A stretch of DNA of 64,000 bases, from positions 1,736,001 to 1,800,000 of the forward strand of contig JAHQRK010000014.1 of NCBI GenBank assembly GCA_019828595.1, written 5' to 3'. The translations under genes and the position numbers were made by a program. Numbering within the stretch: position 1 is the first letter of the stretch; the number at the start of each line of letters is the position of its first letter. The stretch is from Aphanomyces cochlioides (Eukaryota > Oomycota > Saprolegniomycetes > Saprolegniales > Verrucalvaceae). The notes below the pieces were generated by a model. The model was not told where the DNA came from, made no database searches, and was given only the letters and a program-made list of their open reading frames with translations. Positions 21,638 to 33,068 of this stretch are shown one piece after another.

Positions 21638-22336
21638 TTATGAGAGGCTTCCTGCATGCTCATCACACATGAAATCCTGCCGCTTGTACGCTCTTCGCTC
21701 GCACCCATGCGCTCGGCATCGATGGCCACCTCCATGCGACCAGCACAGCCCTCCTTTGGCAGCTAGTTTGCTGCACCCATCTGTGTTGCATTGCACGCCT
21801 AATCGCAAGAGCATTGAGATTGAAAGCAGACTAGGATAATCGTACCTCCGCCATGAGCCCAGCATCGTCCGTAGCGTTTCGCTTTGCTTGTGCATCCTGA
21901 CGTTGAACAGAGAACATATCCTCCTACAAACCACTTGAATCGACTCGCGAGATCGAGGAGACGTCTACCGTGGAGATAACATCGATTGAATCGTTTGGTT
22001 CGCTTTGTGCATCCTGGAATGGAACATCGTGTGCCTCCCTACGATTGCATTACAGTTAGGCGCATTCAGACACACGACTTGACGTACTCCATGTCGAACG
22101 CAGCGGCCTTTGCTCACTGCCGCCGTCGCACATCCATCCATGTTGCATTTGTTTCGGTGCTGGACTACGATCGGTTTGTTGAGTTGTGACGTTTGGAATT
22201 CCATCTCAATGTGTTCTTGGACGGCGGCGGGTGAAACTTGCCACGTTGAGAGCGGATGCGGCGATGGCGGTTGGTCGTTCAGGATAAAGTCGACACTCGT
22301 TTTCGCCACGAGAAGGTGTGCAATCCGCTGCGCCAT
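21638..22336 (-). CDS. WRKY19-like zinc-repeat protein 1
   Basis: Four exons (22336-22088, 22038-21969, 21923-21846, 21798-21638) give 185 residues. The C-terminal ~120 residues form five Cys/His repeats of the form C-x3-(G/D)-C-x(3-4)-A/K-...-C-x2-H-G-G, for example CNMDGCATAAVSKG, CSIPGCTKRTKRF, CSTSGCTSKAKRYG and CNTDGCSKLAAKGG. This repeat is found in oomycete proteins annotated as 'probable WRKY transcription factor 19'; there is no WRKYGQK core. It probably binds zinc, possibly nucleic acid, in the nucleus. Introns fall at the repeat boundaries. The start (22336) was chosen because gene 2 has a matching N-terminus. Upstream on the same strand are (GA)n/(CT)n tracts. Confidence 0.78.
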
Positions 22337-22406
22337 CGTGGAAATCTCGAAATGAATCGGATCTTTCTCTCGCGTTGGATCCCTCGAACGGTTACTCTGC
22401 ATACGA

Positions 22407-22575
22407 TGGAGAGAGAGAGAGAGAGGGAAGGAACCAATCATGAGACTTGAGCTCGACGCAACGTTCCATGTCGAAGCGCCTACGCATGTGAATGATATCG
22501 CAGGATCCACGTCTGTTCTTCTCACTATCGTCATGACTCCTATGTCTCTCTCTTCTCTCTCTCTCTCTCTCTGTG
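22407..22575. repeat. (GA)n and (CT)n simple repeats
   Basis: A GAGAGA tract near 22409-22425 and a CTCTCT tract near 22547-22573 flank about 120 bp, 70-240 bp upstream of zinc-repeat gene 1. They form a potential long hairpin or GAGA-type promoter element. Confidence 0.7.
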
Positions 22576-23236
22576 GCCGTCGCTCTCCGCTCGACCTCAA
22601 GTTGCAGTGACGTGACAGGAGAGAAATTCGGTGGGACACCAAACAGAGACACCTCCGAGATCGTTTGCCAAATTGAAACGGTCTCAGGCGCTGAGAAACA
22701 TGGAATGGATCGCAAGACAGTCAAGGGAACTTGATATGCAACTCAGGGGGGGGACGGCGTGAGATATCTCGTGAGGCAAGCCGTCGAAACCAAGCGGACA
22801 GTCCGTCGCTTGGTGAATTGTTCCCATCTCTGGAAAGAAGGCGATTCTGAACCACCCGACGATCTCCATCAAAACGATTCCTCTCGGACTCTACGTTCTG
22901 GGGAGCGTACGCCACCGACGGCTTTACCTCCATTTGAGCTCAATAAGATCCACACGGCGAAGAGTGCGGCGAAATGGTTGACGTCAGAGTTGGAAGTCAT
23001 CGCCACGTAGTCATGAAGGTTAGCAATCATGGTGGTTTTCTTCCAAAACCGATAACATCAAGAGAGAGCGGATGGATATCTCAGGCGGCCAAGACGCGCC
23101 GCATAACAACAGAAGGAGAACATCTCGACGAGAACGGACCGACCGACCGTCGCCACGACGCGACCAAGGCTGGAGGAGAAGTCGATACAATACTTAACAG
23201 AGAGAGAGAGTCATGGAAACGACACGACGGCAGTGG

Positions 23237-23906
23237 CTACAGTTGGCCAAAGTGGTCTTCGCATCGAAATCCAAGGCGCTTGTATCCACGACTTCGACAG
23301 TCGTCGACGACGCAGCGACTGCCACCGCCTGGTCCAACACAAGCCGCCTTTGACGGCCAACTTTGTGCAGTTGGCTTCGCTGCAAGCAGTCCCACCGCCG
23401 TGGGCCCAGCAGCGACCGAATCGCTTCGCCTTGCTTGAGCATCCTTCTTGAGAGCAGAGAACAAATCCTCCTACGATCACACGTTAGCGCGCGTCCGAGG
23501 ATGTCGGTGCGTACCATGGATGTAGCATTTTCGGAAACGCTTGGTGCGTTTCGAACAACCAGGTTCAGAGCATCGAGTGCCGCCCTGGATGTCAGTTGAG
23601 CCGCGGCATGCGATCGAGTCGACTCACCCCATGGCGAACGCAAAGGCCTTTGCTCACCGCGGCGGTCGTGCAGTCTGGCATGGAGCATTTGTTGCGATGT
23701 GTGGTAGGAAGTGGTTTCGTCATCAACGTGTGCTGGAACTCCCTCGAGATGAGTTCTTGGACCGCCGATTCGATTTCCCACGGACGTTGTTGTTGCTCAT
23801 TGGTGCACGAGAGAAGGGGACGGAGACCATGGCGAGGCGGTTGATAACAAGGCGGGCTCGCAACGGGATTGAGGAGGAAGTGGACGCTCAACTTGTCAAG
23901 CGACAT
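23237..23906 (-). pseudogene. WRKY19-like zinc-repeat protein 2, frameshifted in the last repeats
   Basis: Paralogue of zinc-repeat gene 1. Exons 23906-23628, 23584-23515 and 23470 onward give CSMPDCTTAAVSKG, CSEPGCSKRTKRF, CSQEGCSSKAKRFG and CSEANCTKLAVKGG in one frame. At about 23330, where the repeat should read CW(T)HGGG, the coding strand has ACCAGGCGG. The following residues (GGGSRCVVDDCRSRGYKR) are only readable in another frame, which ends at the stop at 23237. The unshifted frame runs on to 23211 with non-conserved residues. Either the gene is broken, a base is wrong in the sequence, or the protein has an alternative C-terminus. The third intron of gene 1 is absent here. Confidence 0.7.
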
Positions 23907-24657
23907 CAACGTCAAATCGAAGGAGGTTCGAATTTGTAAAGCCGACGTTATGGATACGCAGTGGTGGCTCGATTTTGTCGTGTGAAAACGATCCCATGAA
24001 CAGTCAACCCAACGTATCAATTGCCGTTTCGTCGCCTCCATCTATAACTGACACGACTTCTTACCTGAAACCTTCCATGCAACCTTTCGCTTCTACAAAG
24101 CACACTCTGCTTGGCCACTAGCCTCTCTCGCCATATCAACCACATCGTCGAGTCCTCTAAAGCTGATCAAAGCTGATGGCATTTTGGTCGCAAGTTGACT
24201 TGTTTAGTCCAAGCCAAGCACCCGATCAAGTTGAAACCGTGTCAAATTCATAGCGATGGGTTCGCAGGTATAAATACACAAAGACTCCAATTCAAGGCAC
24301 CAAATGGCAGCGATTGTGTTGCTCTAGATGCCACACAGACAGCCAGAGTCGTAGCAATAGCTAACTACTGTAGCATCCATCTAAACCTTGTCGAAAACGT
24401 GCCTTTGCAACGAGGATGGAGCGAGGGATTATGAGCTTTCCCATGAAGAATGCGACGTCATCCACGCTCGATGTTTGGACGCCATTGCGACGTAACTGCC
24501 GTGAGCAGTTTCAAATCTCCCCACGAAAGCACAGACTGCTCATTTCGACATTGACGAAAAGATAACCACCGCACTGAAGCAGGATCTTGTCAGACTGGAT
24601 GAGTACAGAAAGCCGTCGCGACTGACGTGACTTGATCTTGCTGACTGCATGGATCGA
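23907..24657. other. Intergenic region, no gene recognised
   Basis: About 750 bp between zinc-repeat gene 2 (its promoter end) and a small putative ORF. Open frames are short and unconserved. Confidence 0.5.
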
Positions 24658-24846
24658 CTAACGTGGTGGACATTTGGAGCTTTTCATCTCCTGCACAAAG
24701 AATCCCAACGTCGTTTCGTCGAGACCAGTAAACTTGCACAAATCCTCAGCTAGAACACTCGCTCTCGTTCTCGCATTCGTACTAGGCAGTGGCGTTTCTC
24801 GCCCAAGAATGACAATCGTCAGCACCAAGCACAAAACGGACGCCAT
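24658..24846 (-). CDS. Possible small secreted protein (62 residues)
   Basis: Not recognised. Reading from the ATG at 24846, the first ~20 residues (MASVLCLVLTIVILG) resemble a signal peptide. The mature part would be about 40 residues with two cysteines. A longer in-frame extension to 25146 exists but has no signal. Composition is unremarkable and there is no paralogue in the window, so this may be a chance ORF or one exon of a larger gene. Confidence 0.22.
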   Translation of the reverse strand: MASVLCLVLTIVILGRETPLPSTNARTRASVLAEDLCKFTGLDETTLGFFVQEMKSSKCPPR

Positions 24847-25235
24847 GCCATGAATGCAACTTCGACAATCGAGTAGTACTGGTCGATCGGGACATGGCAG
24901 TACTCGTAGGAGCAAGCGCTTCGCAGCCAAGCCATGTCCGCGACGAGCCTGTGGAAGTTTTGGCTCCAATGTCTTCCGGTGAAATGATCCCCAACGCTGA
25001 AGGGGGACGTCTGGTGTGGAGAAGTCTATTTTTAGAATTTCCTCGACTCTGATTGGGTAAAGCCAGCTTGGGACATTTCCCTGGTGTTGATTTATATCAC
25101 ATGTTTCAAATGTCCATCGCAATGCCATTTCGATGGATTTGGACAACGGCCATTTCAGTCTAGCGGCACAAATAGCAACCTGACAGAGTAGCGCACTCTT
25201 CAGTCAACACGAGGAGCTAGAAGGGTTTGGTATAT
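24847..25235. other. Intergenic region downstream of CFAP99
   Basis: About 390 bp; nothing recognised apart from an upstream extension of the small ORF. Confidence 0.45.
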
Positions 25236-27902
25236 TTACGTGTCATGTTGGTTGGAAGCTCGAAAAGATCGACCGTGCTTGACGTCGACAGCAGAGATAT
25301 GCGTCGCGTACACGTTCCGATGCTGTAAGATTTGATTTGCATGCAGTTTGCGGTTCTTTTCATGGCGCACACCGGCTTTTCGAGTCTCTTTGTCGTGGCG
25401 TAGTCGGTCTTTGGTTTCCGCCATGGCTTTTTCCATCGCTTGGTCGTTGGCGTGAAGCGCAGCAGCTTTAGCCAACGCTTCCTTGTGATGAAACTCTCTT
25501 CGAACTTTCTTCTCCGTGTGTTTCGTCGCCTGGACAACCCTCGCTTCCTACACACCTCCATGAAACTGTCCCAAGGATGTGGGATAAAAGTACCTCCTGG
25601 ATTGCACTTTGACGATCAGATGCTTGTCGCTCCGCACCCATCGTCTGCTGCATGAAATGCCGCTCCTCAAGCATGTTTTTCGCTGCACCGAGGAACATGC
25701 GCTTATTGGCAATAAGCTGTTCTTCCTCCTTGAGTCGTTGGAACTCAGCGTCCCGTTCTTTTCGTTGTGCGGCCATCTTTTGAGCCAATTTCAAATTGCC
25801 TGCGAGAGCAATCAACAACGCCATCACGATAGCGACTGACCTTCGTCTCGCAACTGCTTTTCTCGCTCGGCCTTTTCTCTCTCTAGTTGCTTCCGCCGTT
25901 CCCTCGACGTCCGATTTGAGACTGCGGCCAATTCTACTCTGGAGTTTAGTCGCGTGAATTATGAGCACGTACGTCGAATGCGGCTAATATTGCTCACGCG
26001 GGCCTTGAGATCGGCTTCCTTCTCCTTCTTTTCTCCAAGGATTTGCTCTCTCTTTTGAGCTTCTTCCTCGGCTTGCTCAATGCGGCGAAGCTCCAGGCGC
26101 TCCCGTAATTCCACAAGGGACATTTCTTCCAGGAGTCCACAATTCGAGCTCTCTGTTGGGTCAAATATCTACACAAGGCATAATGATTCCTCGGAGGAGT
26201 CATGTCAAATTGTACCGCGACGTGTTCTCGGTGGACGCGGTCGAGGGCGCGAATTTGCCGAATTAAATCCTCTCGCTGTGCTTGTTCGATTGCATCTTGC
26301 TCAGCTTTGCGAGCTCTCTCCTGCTCTAAGAGCGCATGCACGGCGTCTCTCTTCTTTTGGTTTTCCAGCTTGATGCGTTCTTCAGCCTCTCTCGGGGCAA
26401 CTTGGCGAACTTGTTTGATTTCCGACGCCACCATGCGATTTGCCATGTCGATCTGTTGTTCTATCGTCGTCGTAGATAAAATAACGAGCTTGCGGTGGCT
26501 TGCAAACCTTCGAGACGCCGTTTCTCGTCATTTTCTTTCGACACGAGCTTCATTTGAATTGCCACTTGTCGATTCTCGGCTTTAGCTCGCAAGCTACAAA
26601 TCCCCCCTTGAGACCAACCGCCGACGAGAAAAAGCGCGTACCTGGCTTCAATTGCTTCGTGTTGGGCTTGGACCATTTCAAGTCGCCGCCTTTCAACTTC
26701 TTGCCGTCGATTCTCTTGGTCTCGCTTGACCATCTCGGACTGCCATCGGTAAAACTCGGACGCATCACGCAAGTCGGATTCATAAGCCTACGAGAAGCAA
26801 CCGTGAAGACGGCTAGGTGGAAGGAATCGCTACTTGAATGAGTTTGGCCTCCTTGTCTTGCTTCTTTTTGTACAGTGCATCTTCTCGCAAGATGGCGGCC
26901 GTGTTGAGTTTCACGGGCGCGTTAGTGTGCGTGAAATGTGGTGCCTAGCATGAACACGAAACTCAAGGCAAGACGAAGAAGGAACGTACCGGCTTGGCTT
27001 TGAATTGGTTCTTTAGCTCGGCCATGCGTTCGTCTTCGACTTGTTTCTTGATCTCCTCGAGCTTGCTCTTCGTTTCTTCCAGTTGAAACTGCGGTGTGGC
27101 TTCATACTTCTTGACCACTTGGTCTTTGATGAGCTCCAGTCGTTTCTTCTGCTGCACCTCAATGTCAGCAAGCGTGAGCTTGTTTAGATCTGGCACGGGG
27201 TGAGCATGACTCTCGATGGGAATTCGAATCGGTTCTGGCACTGCCTTGGGTCGTGGTTGAGTAATATTCGGGCTCACTGGAATCGTCGGTTCCTGGCTGG
27301 CGATGCGGACGACGCCGCCGTTCTTCTTGAGAGTTTCACGGGCGGCCGCGAGTCCAAACGCTTTGGCGTGCAATTTCTCAAGCACTTGATCCATGTCAGG
27401 TTTATACTTGGCAAGTTTATCCACGAGTTGGCTCTACACCAAACAAACAAGTAAGAGACAACGACAAGGAGCGTCCTACTTGGACATAGTCTTGGTCGAG
27501 AAGTCGCATCCACTCGGTTTCAATCGCTTTCATCGCGGTCTCGTCAAAGAGAAACGACAGCAAGACATGCATCGCGGTCGGGTTTTGCGACGACACAAAG
27601 CCTTGGAAGGCGGACATGCCAATGTCGTCGAGGCGAAAGATGGCCAAGTAAGCGAGGATGAGGAATTTCGTGTAGTCGTTGCGGCTCACTTTGGCAGAAT
27701 TGGCTTGATAAAAGTTGGTCAGGAATGCATTCAGGACGTCCTTGTAGCGCACGCAGCCATAGAGCACCTGATGGAGAAAGAGGCGATCGGCTTCGCCCAC
27801 GTCTTTGAGCGTCTCGTCGACATGGGCATCGAGCGTCATGATCGCGGGATCATACGAGCCCACGAGGCTCTCGCACGCCGCGAGAAGCTCCTTCCGCTTC
27901 AT
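25236..27902 (-). CDS. CFAP99: Cilia- and flagella-associated protein 99
   Basis: Ten exons (27902-27480, 27433-26990, 26944-26834, 26787-26642, 26593-26508, 26460-26216, 26168-25973, 25933-25841, 25799-25594, 25547-25236) join into 753 residues. The N-terminal ~140 residues form an all-helical domain with YLAIFRLDDIGMSAFQGFV, as in CFAP99. After splicing, the mid-region reads IFDPTESSNCGLLEEMSLVE, which I recall as a CFAP99 hallmark. The rest is Lys/Glu/Arg-rich coiled coil. The protein belongs to the axoneme, where the family is linked to motility; its presence implies flagellated zoospores. The start lies 83 bp downstream of the stop of the SLC25A51-type gene on the same strand. All ten exon junctions keep frame; introns are 39-48 nt. 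Confidence 0.82.
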
Positions 27903-27985
27903 CCGAGCCCGTGATTGTCGGTTTCAAAGACGATGTAACTGTTGGAGAGTACCTGCTATATGAGTTTATATTAAGAGGAGATGAC

Positions 27986-28990
27986 CTATTCTGTCAGGAT
28001 CATGAGCTTCTCGTACGCCGAGTTGATAATGCCCCAGGTAACGAGCGACCGAGCAAAGTTAATGTGTACTCCGCGGTACACGCGTGCCCAGCTGCAGCCA
28101 CGTTCGTGGTATGTGAGTTTCAGGGCCTCCGCCACGCCGATATATCGTTCGTGTGGTCCATACACGCTCTGCATGCGAGTCTTGGCAACTAAAATGGGCT
28201 GAGCTATCGTGTCTCGATCGTCGATAGACGTACCATTGAGTGGGAAGAAAAGAGTGCTAAGGAAAGCGCCGAGCATTGCACCGCTCGCAAAGTCAACCGC
28301 CACGGTCGCACTGGATGTTGTTGTCACAGGAAGCATTTCTCGCACATGTTCGCGCAGGCCAAAGAATATGACGTTGGACGGTGCATTCCGCATCAATATA
28401 GCTGTCAGGCCGCGATAGTTTTCACGGAAGCTCACGGCGTTGATTCGTACAAACACGTCCGACATGCTTTTGAACTCTGCGTTGAATTTGGTCGTCTGGA
28501 GCAAGGTTTGCACGCGCTACGAGAACATTAGGTTCCCATCATCGGAGTAGTAATCTACCTCGAAAGGCGTGAGCACAGCTTCCGATGTGCCAGATAAAAC
28601 TGCCGCAAAGTGGGAAGTGTCAAGCCCACCAATGGTATCGCCAAAATTCTCCCGCAACCGATCGAGGTAACTCGTGTAGAGCCCAAACATGATGGATTTC
28701 GACACTGCAGCTTGAAGAAGAGGTGGTCCAACGCCACGATAGAGCCTAATCCAGCCGTCTTCTCGAATGCTCGCCCATGCATCAATCGTCGATGTGCCGT
28801 AGAGCTATCGATGTGAGAATAGTGATGGGGACAAAGAACCTACCTGCTGCCGAAACATGATCTTGTTGGGGATGAATGTCAGCACAATATTGATCGCAGC
28901 TGCAGTTCCGCCACAGAAGAACTCTCGGACGTGCGAGTTGCGGTGCATGAACTTGCTCTCTTCTGTCGTCGTGGCACCCATTGCTCTCAT
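27986..28990 (-). CDS. Mitochondrial NAD+ carrier (SLC25A51/52 type)
   Basis: Four exons (28990-28844, 28804-28559, 28516-28234, 28188-27986) give 292 residues. The sequence follows the atypical SLC25A51/52 branch closely: FCGGTAAAINIVLTF...NKIMFRQQ at the start, then LYGTST, LYRGVGPPLLQ and MFGLYTSY. Later motifs are LSGTSEAVLTPFERVQTLLQ, YRGLTAILMRN..SNVIFFGLRE, FFPLNVAKTRMQS and RGVHINFARSLVTWGIIN. SLC25A51 is the inner-membrane NAD+ importer in animals, so the same role is expected here. The first methionine (28990) and one four codons on (28981) are both plausible. An ATCCGGAT palindrome and a CCAAT cluster lie upstream. Confidence 0.9.
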
Positions 28991-29585
28991 AACGCTTGGG
29001 CGGGTCAACGGTCCGGATACGAACCTTAAAATATACTGGCTCGTTATCCGGATTTCGCAAACGATTGGACAACACAACCATATACACAGAATTAGCCAAT
29101 CAAAATGCACAATATGTCGTCATTTCAGCCAATTATATTCAAATTTGATTGAATTTTGACCAATCAAAAGATAGAATCATTAACATCATTTCGTATTCCA
29201 TGCAACCAATCACGATGGCATCTCATTGATCATTCAGGAGTGTTGGACAACTCAGTGGAAAGCTATAGATGCTTTCTATCTTGTGCCATTACATGGACAA
29301 GTTCATGAAGCTGTCGGTTCAAACTGCTGAATTCCACCGATTGACAGTTGACCCAATTCGTCGTTATCGACATCTCGTCAACAGGGAAAAGCTACTTCTT
29401 CGAAAATTCGTGAAATAGTGTGAGAACACAATTTTTCATTTGAATAATATATGGAATGTCGTCGATGAGTTTAGATTACAGTAAATTTGGACAAATCTGA
29501 CATTAAATAGTAGAATTCATGAATTAATATAGTGTATATGTACCTAGCATTTCGTTTTTGGGGAAGATCTTTCGGAGACGGCGCC
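28991..29585. other. AT-rich bidirectional promoter region
   Basis: 595 bp between the divergent SLC25A51-type (-) and Kelch/EGF (+) genes. Contains ATCCGGAT at 29046-29053 (54 bp from the carrier ATG), CCAAT sites in both orientations between 29094 and 29212, and very AT-rich DNA at 29400-29540. Confidence 0.6.
29044..29212. promoter_or_regulatory. ATCCGGAT palindrome and CCAAT cluster upstream of the NAD+ carrier gene
   Basis: TTATCCGGAT at 29044-29053, followed by GCCAATCAAAA (about 29095), GCCAATTAT, ACCAATCAAAAG and ACCAATCAC. The same two motifs occur together at other intergenic sites in this window. Function is inferred from recurrence and position. Confidence 0.5.
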
Positions 29586-32500
29586 ATGCCCACATGGATT
29601 GTCTTTGTCTGTCTCGCGAGCTCAGGTATTGCCGTCCTGTCTCTTCAATTGGTGTATCAAGGGCGATAGCGGCGGCATGGAAGCGCTGGTCTTGGAAGGG
29701 AGCAGGTCCTGGCCCACGACGAGGCCACTCGCTTGCACTTCACGGGTATGGATCTCGCCAGAGCTGTAGACATGGGTTATAACGTTAGGTCGCGTGCTGT
29801 TGTCTTTGGAGGCCGCGCTGATGACACAGAAACTCCACATGTACCGCGAACGTATGATATCATGGACGTGCATGGGCAGCTCGAGTTTGCCACATACACA
29901 GATTTGCCAGGTACAAGGGTCGTGATTGAATTTGGGCTCATGGGCGTCTGTAGTCAAAGACACTTGCATGGACGACACATGCGCAGTGCCTATCGGGGTT
30001 TATTTCAACGATGTTTGGGCGTATGATATCAGTAAGCCTTAATTTTACCTCCATATTCACGAAGTCGCGACGTAGATTGCACTCGTTATGCCGAGGACAG
30101 TTGCGTGGACAAGTCATGGGTTCAATTGAGAGAAGGAAAAGCGTGGGGCGGTGTGTTCATGATGCTCTGCGTGAATCTCATGCAATTTCAGGATGCAGCA
30201 TGCACTATGGAGCACTCATCTGCCCCAAGCCACCTGAACGCTGGTTCCATAAAGCCCAAGTCTTTGGCGACACAATGCTCATCTACGGAGGATTTGGTCT
30301 TCTCTGCACCGACTATTGCGATGATATGTGGTAGGAGAACCATATCCCGATCGTCTTCAGCTTTTCATGCAGGCAATTCAATTTTGACGATAATTCATGG
30401 ACGGAACTGCGGGAACTGGGGAGTCCTCTGCCTGGTCCTGGGAAACGATGGAAGTTTTCATCCTCTGCAACTGCAACATCCATGTTTATCTTTGGCGGAT
30501 ATCGCCTTTGGCAAGGTTTTGCACCGCAAAACAGGTGAAGCTCCCTTTGAACTCCCTTTCAAGTACAACGACAGTGAAGCGAATCAATGGTCAGACACGA
30601 GCGTGTATCCTGAAGGAGGCTATCTAGACGATCTCTGGCAATACCACATTGCTAACGCCTCGTGGACGCAGTTGCCAAAGATGCCTTCATGTTCTGCCAC
30701 GGTCCGCTAAAAGCTCGCACATTGCTTGATCGAGATGAATAGGAAGCGTCGTGCTCGATGGATTGGCCGCCAGGACGTGCTGGCCATGCGTCTGTGATTT
30801 TTCAAGACGGCTTGTAAGTGTCTTTCCATCAACTTGGACGTAGATTGACTGGTAGATACATCCACGGAGGATATCAAACGTTCTTTCCATATCCAACCAC
30901 ATCAGGAGCAGGAGCTGGCCGTGGGGTTATGCCAGGATCTCCTCCAGGTACAGCTACCTTGAGGACATGTACAGGAACTTGCTCTCTTCGTTCAAGGCTA
31001 TACTCCATTTCCAACAAACCCGTACTACTTGAGTGACTTGTGGCTCTTTAACATCACGACGGGACTCTGGGAGGAAATCTCGCCACGCTTTGGAACGATG
31101 CCTGGTCCCCGAGCTGAGCACTCGATGGTTTACGCCTGTTATCTTACGGTGAGAGCTCACTGTCTTGTAGATTGCTGCCGACAAAGTCTTTGTGCTCTTC
31201 GGAGGCTATCGATCGAATTACTACTACGATGACACTTGGCAATTCAACACAAGTTCGTCTTGCAAATTCTGCTGCCATTGAAGCCTGATTTATCTCGTAG
31301 CTGTCTCACAGTGGCTTGAGCAAAGTGCCTTTCTCGAAGCGCTCTATCCTGTCAATTGCACAGACGACCTCAGCGCACGAGCTAATCCCCACAGCGGCAC
31401 TTATCGGTACATCGTAGAACCTGCTCGACTGCTGAGGCTAACCCCGTAGAGCTTATGTGCCAATCAATGATTCGACCAAGACAACGTTGGAGCTCGAGAA
31501 AGAAGCCCACTACGGCACCACAACTGTACGTCGACTTCTTGAGCTCCATTCATTCTCCAGTGGTAGTTTTCCGTCATTGCTGATCCGACAAGAGGACTCG
31601 ATCTATCCACACGTAAATTTCCACGCCAATCTCGAGCTCATGAACTTTTCTCTAGCAACTTTATACTCGCAAGCGCGACGCCAAGCTCCAGGATGGGATG
31701 GATGCCGTGATCGCGCTGACGATCGGTGACTTTGGATCAATGGTAACAGACAACTCAGGATGCAATAGCGCGGATCTCTCTTGGGATTTACAATGGTCCA
31801 AGCCAAACCAGCGAGCTGGCCACACCGCTGCGTATCATTCGGTTCGAGATCATTTCCAGTGGCCTGACGACTGAACGAGCTCGTAGGGCTATCACCTCAT
31901 GCTCTTGTACGGCGGCTACGGTATGACATGATGCAAAAGAGTTCAATCATGGATTGTCTGCGTAGGAGTTGAGCGAGAAGAACTGTACAAGACAAACTCG
32001 ACGACGCCAGCCGTCACGTATGGCGACTGGTGGTCGTACAGGTTACATTCTCTCTGGATGTCAACGCTAAAATGCAACCAACAGCTTGGCAAATTGCATC
32101 AAGAATTGCAGTTTGCACGGCATTTGTTCGTACGGCCACTGCGTTTGCGACGATGGGTATTACGGCACGGACTGTTCCAATATGTAGGAGACCCATATGC
32201 AGTGCAAAATCAAGTGCTGGCTGATTGCTGTCCTGTAGAACATGCCCTGGTTCAGTCTGCGAGTACGACGTCGTGATGCAGAGCACAACTTGTGCCCATT
32301 GTTGCTTTTCAGGTGATCCATCGAGGCATGAAATGATTTTAAAGCATAGACGTAGGATTTGAGCACACTGACAACGATACGTACGTGCCGAATATTCAAA
32401 AATTACCATGCACGGGCAACAACACGCGCTACTCGAATGGGTATTCCTCCTCCTCCCCTTGAGATTGCTTGAGATTGCCTCGTAGCATCTGCGATGGCTT

Positions 32501-33002
32501 CGGTCAATGCATTTGCCGTCCTCCTTTCATCGGCGTACGACAGCAAAGTCGATCCAAACATGTTTGACAACGTCGTAGGCCGATTGTTCCATTCGAGATT
32601 GTGCTTACAACTGCTCCAACCATGGCTTTTGCAGGTTGGTCTGCTCTCCCTTTGGCGATTTTATCGCGTTGGTAGCATTGAATTCCCCAACTCTCGTTGC
32701 ATGTGCGATCCAGGCTACGCGGGAAAATATTGCCAAGAGAGTAAGCCGACCATCCTTTTTTGTTTCGTTGATGGATGGCTCGCGTAGAGATCTGCCTCAA
32801 CAATTGCTCGTACCCGAATGGAGTTTGCGTCAATGGCTCGTGCTACTGCTCGATGCTCTACGAGCCATACAACAAGTCGCTCGAGTACTTTCCATATATG
32901 GGCGAAGACTGCTCGTTCGTCATGCCGTTTTGCGCTGCGCCGCCGAGCGCTTGGGCAGCATGGAGTGCGGTAGTCATTGCCCTTGCTGCTCATTTGTGGT
33001 GA
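29586..33002 (+). CDS. Secreted Kelch-repeat/EGF-like protein (25 exons)
   Basis: About 25 small exons separated by introns near 44 nt join into roughly 790 residues. A signal peptide (MPTWIVFVCLASSAA) leads into Kelch-type blades: GPRRGHSLAL...AVVFGGRADD, RWFHKAQVFG..LIYGGF, GRAGHASVIFQ..YIHGGYQ, PRAEHSM..KVFVLFGGY and QRAGHTAAYH..LLYGGYG. The second half holds EGF-like modules: NCSLHGICSYGHCVCDDGYYG, ICDGFGQCICRPPFIG, NCSNHGFCS...CMCDPGYAGKYC and NCSYPNGVCVNGSCYC. The last residues (SAWAAWSAVVIALAAHLW) are hydrophobic and end at the TGA, as in GPI-anchored or tail-anchored proteins. The architecture recalls attractin/MEGF8-like adhesion proteins. The exon between 30930 and 31010 has more than one possible border. 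Confidence 0.75.
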
Positions 33003-33068
33003 AAGAAGAAGCGACGAGAGGAGCAGCAAAAGTCAAATCCGTTTGTCATCAAACATACAACACTAGAA

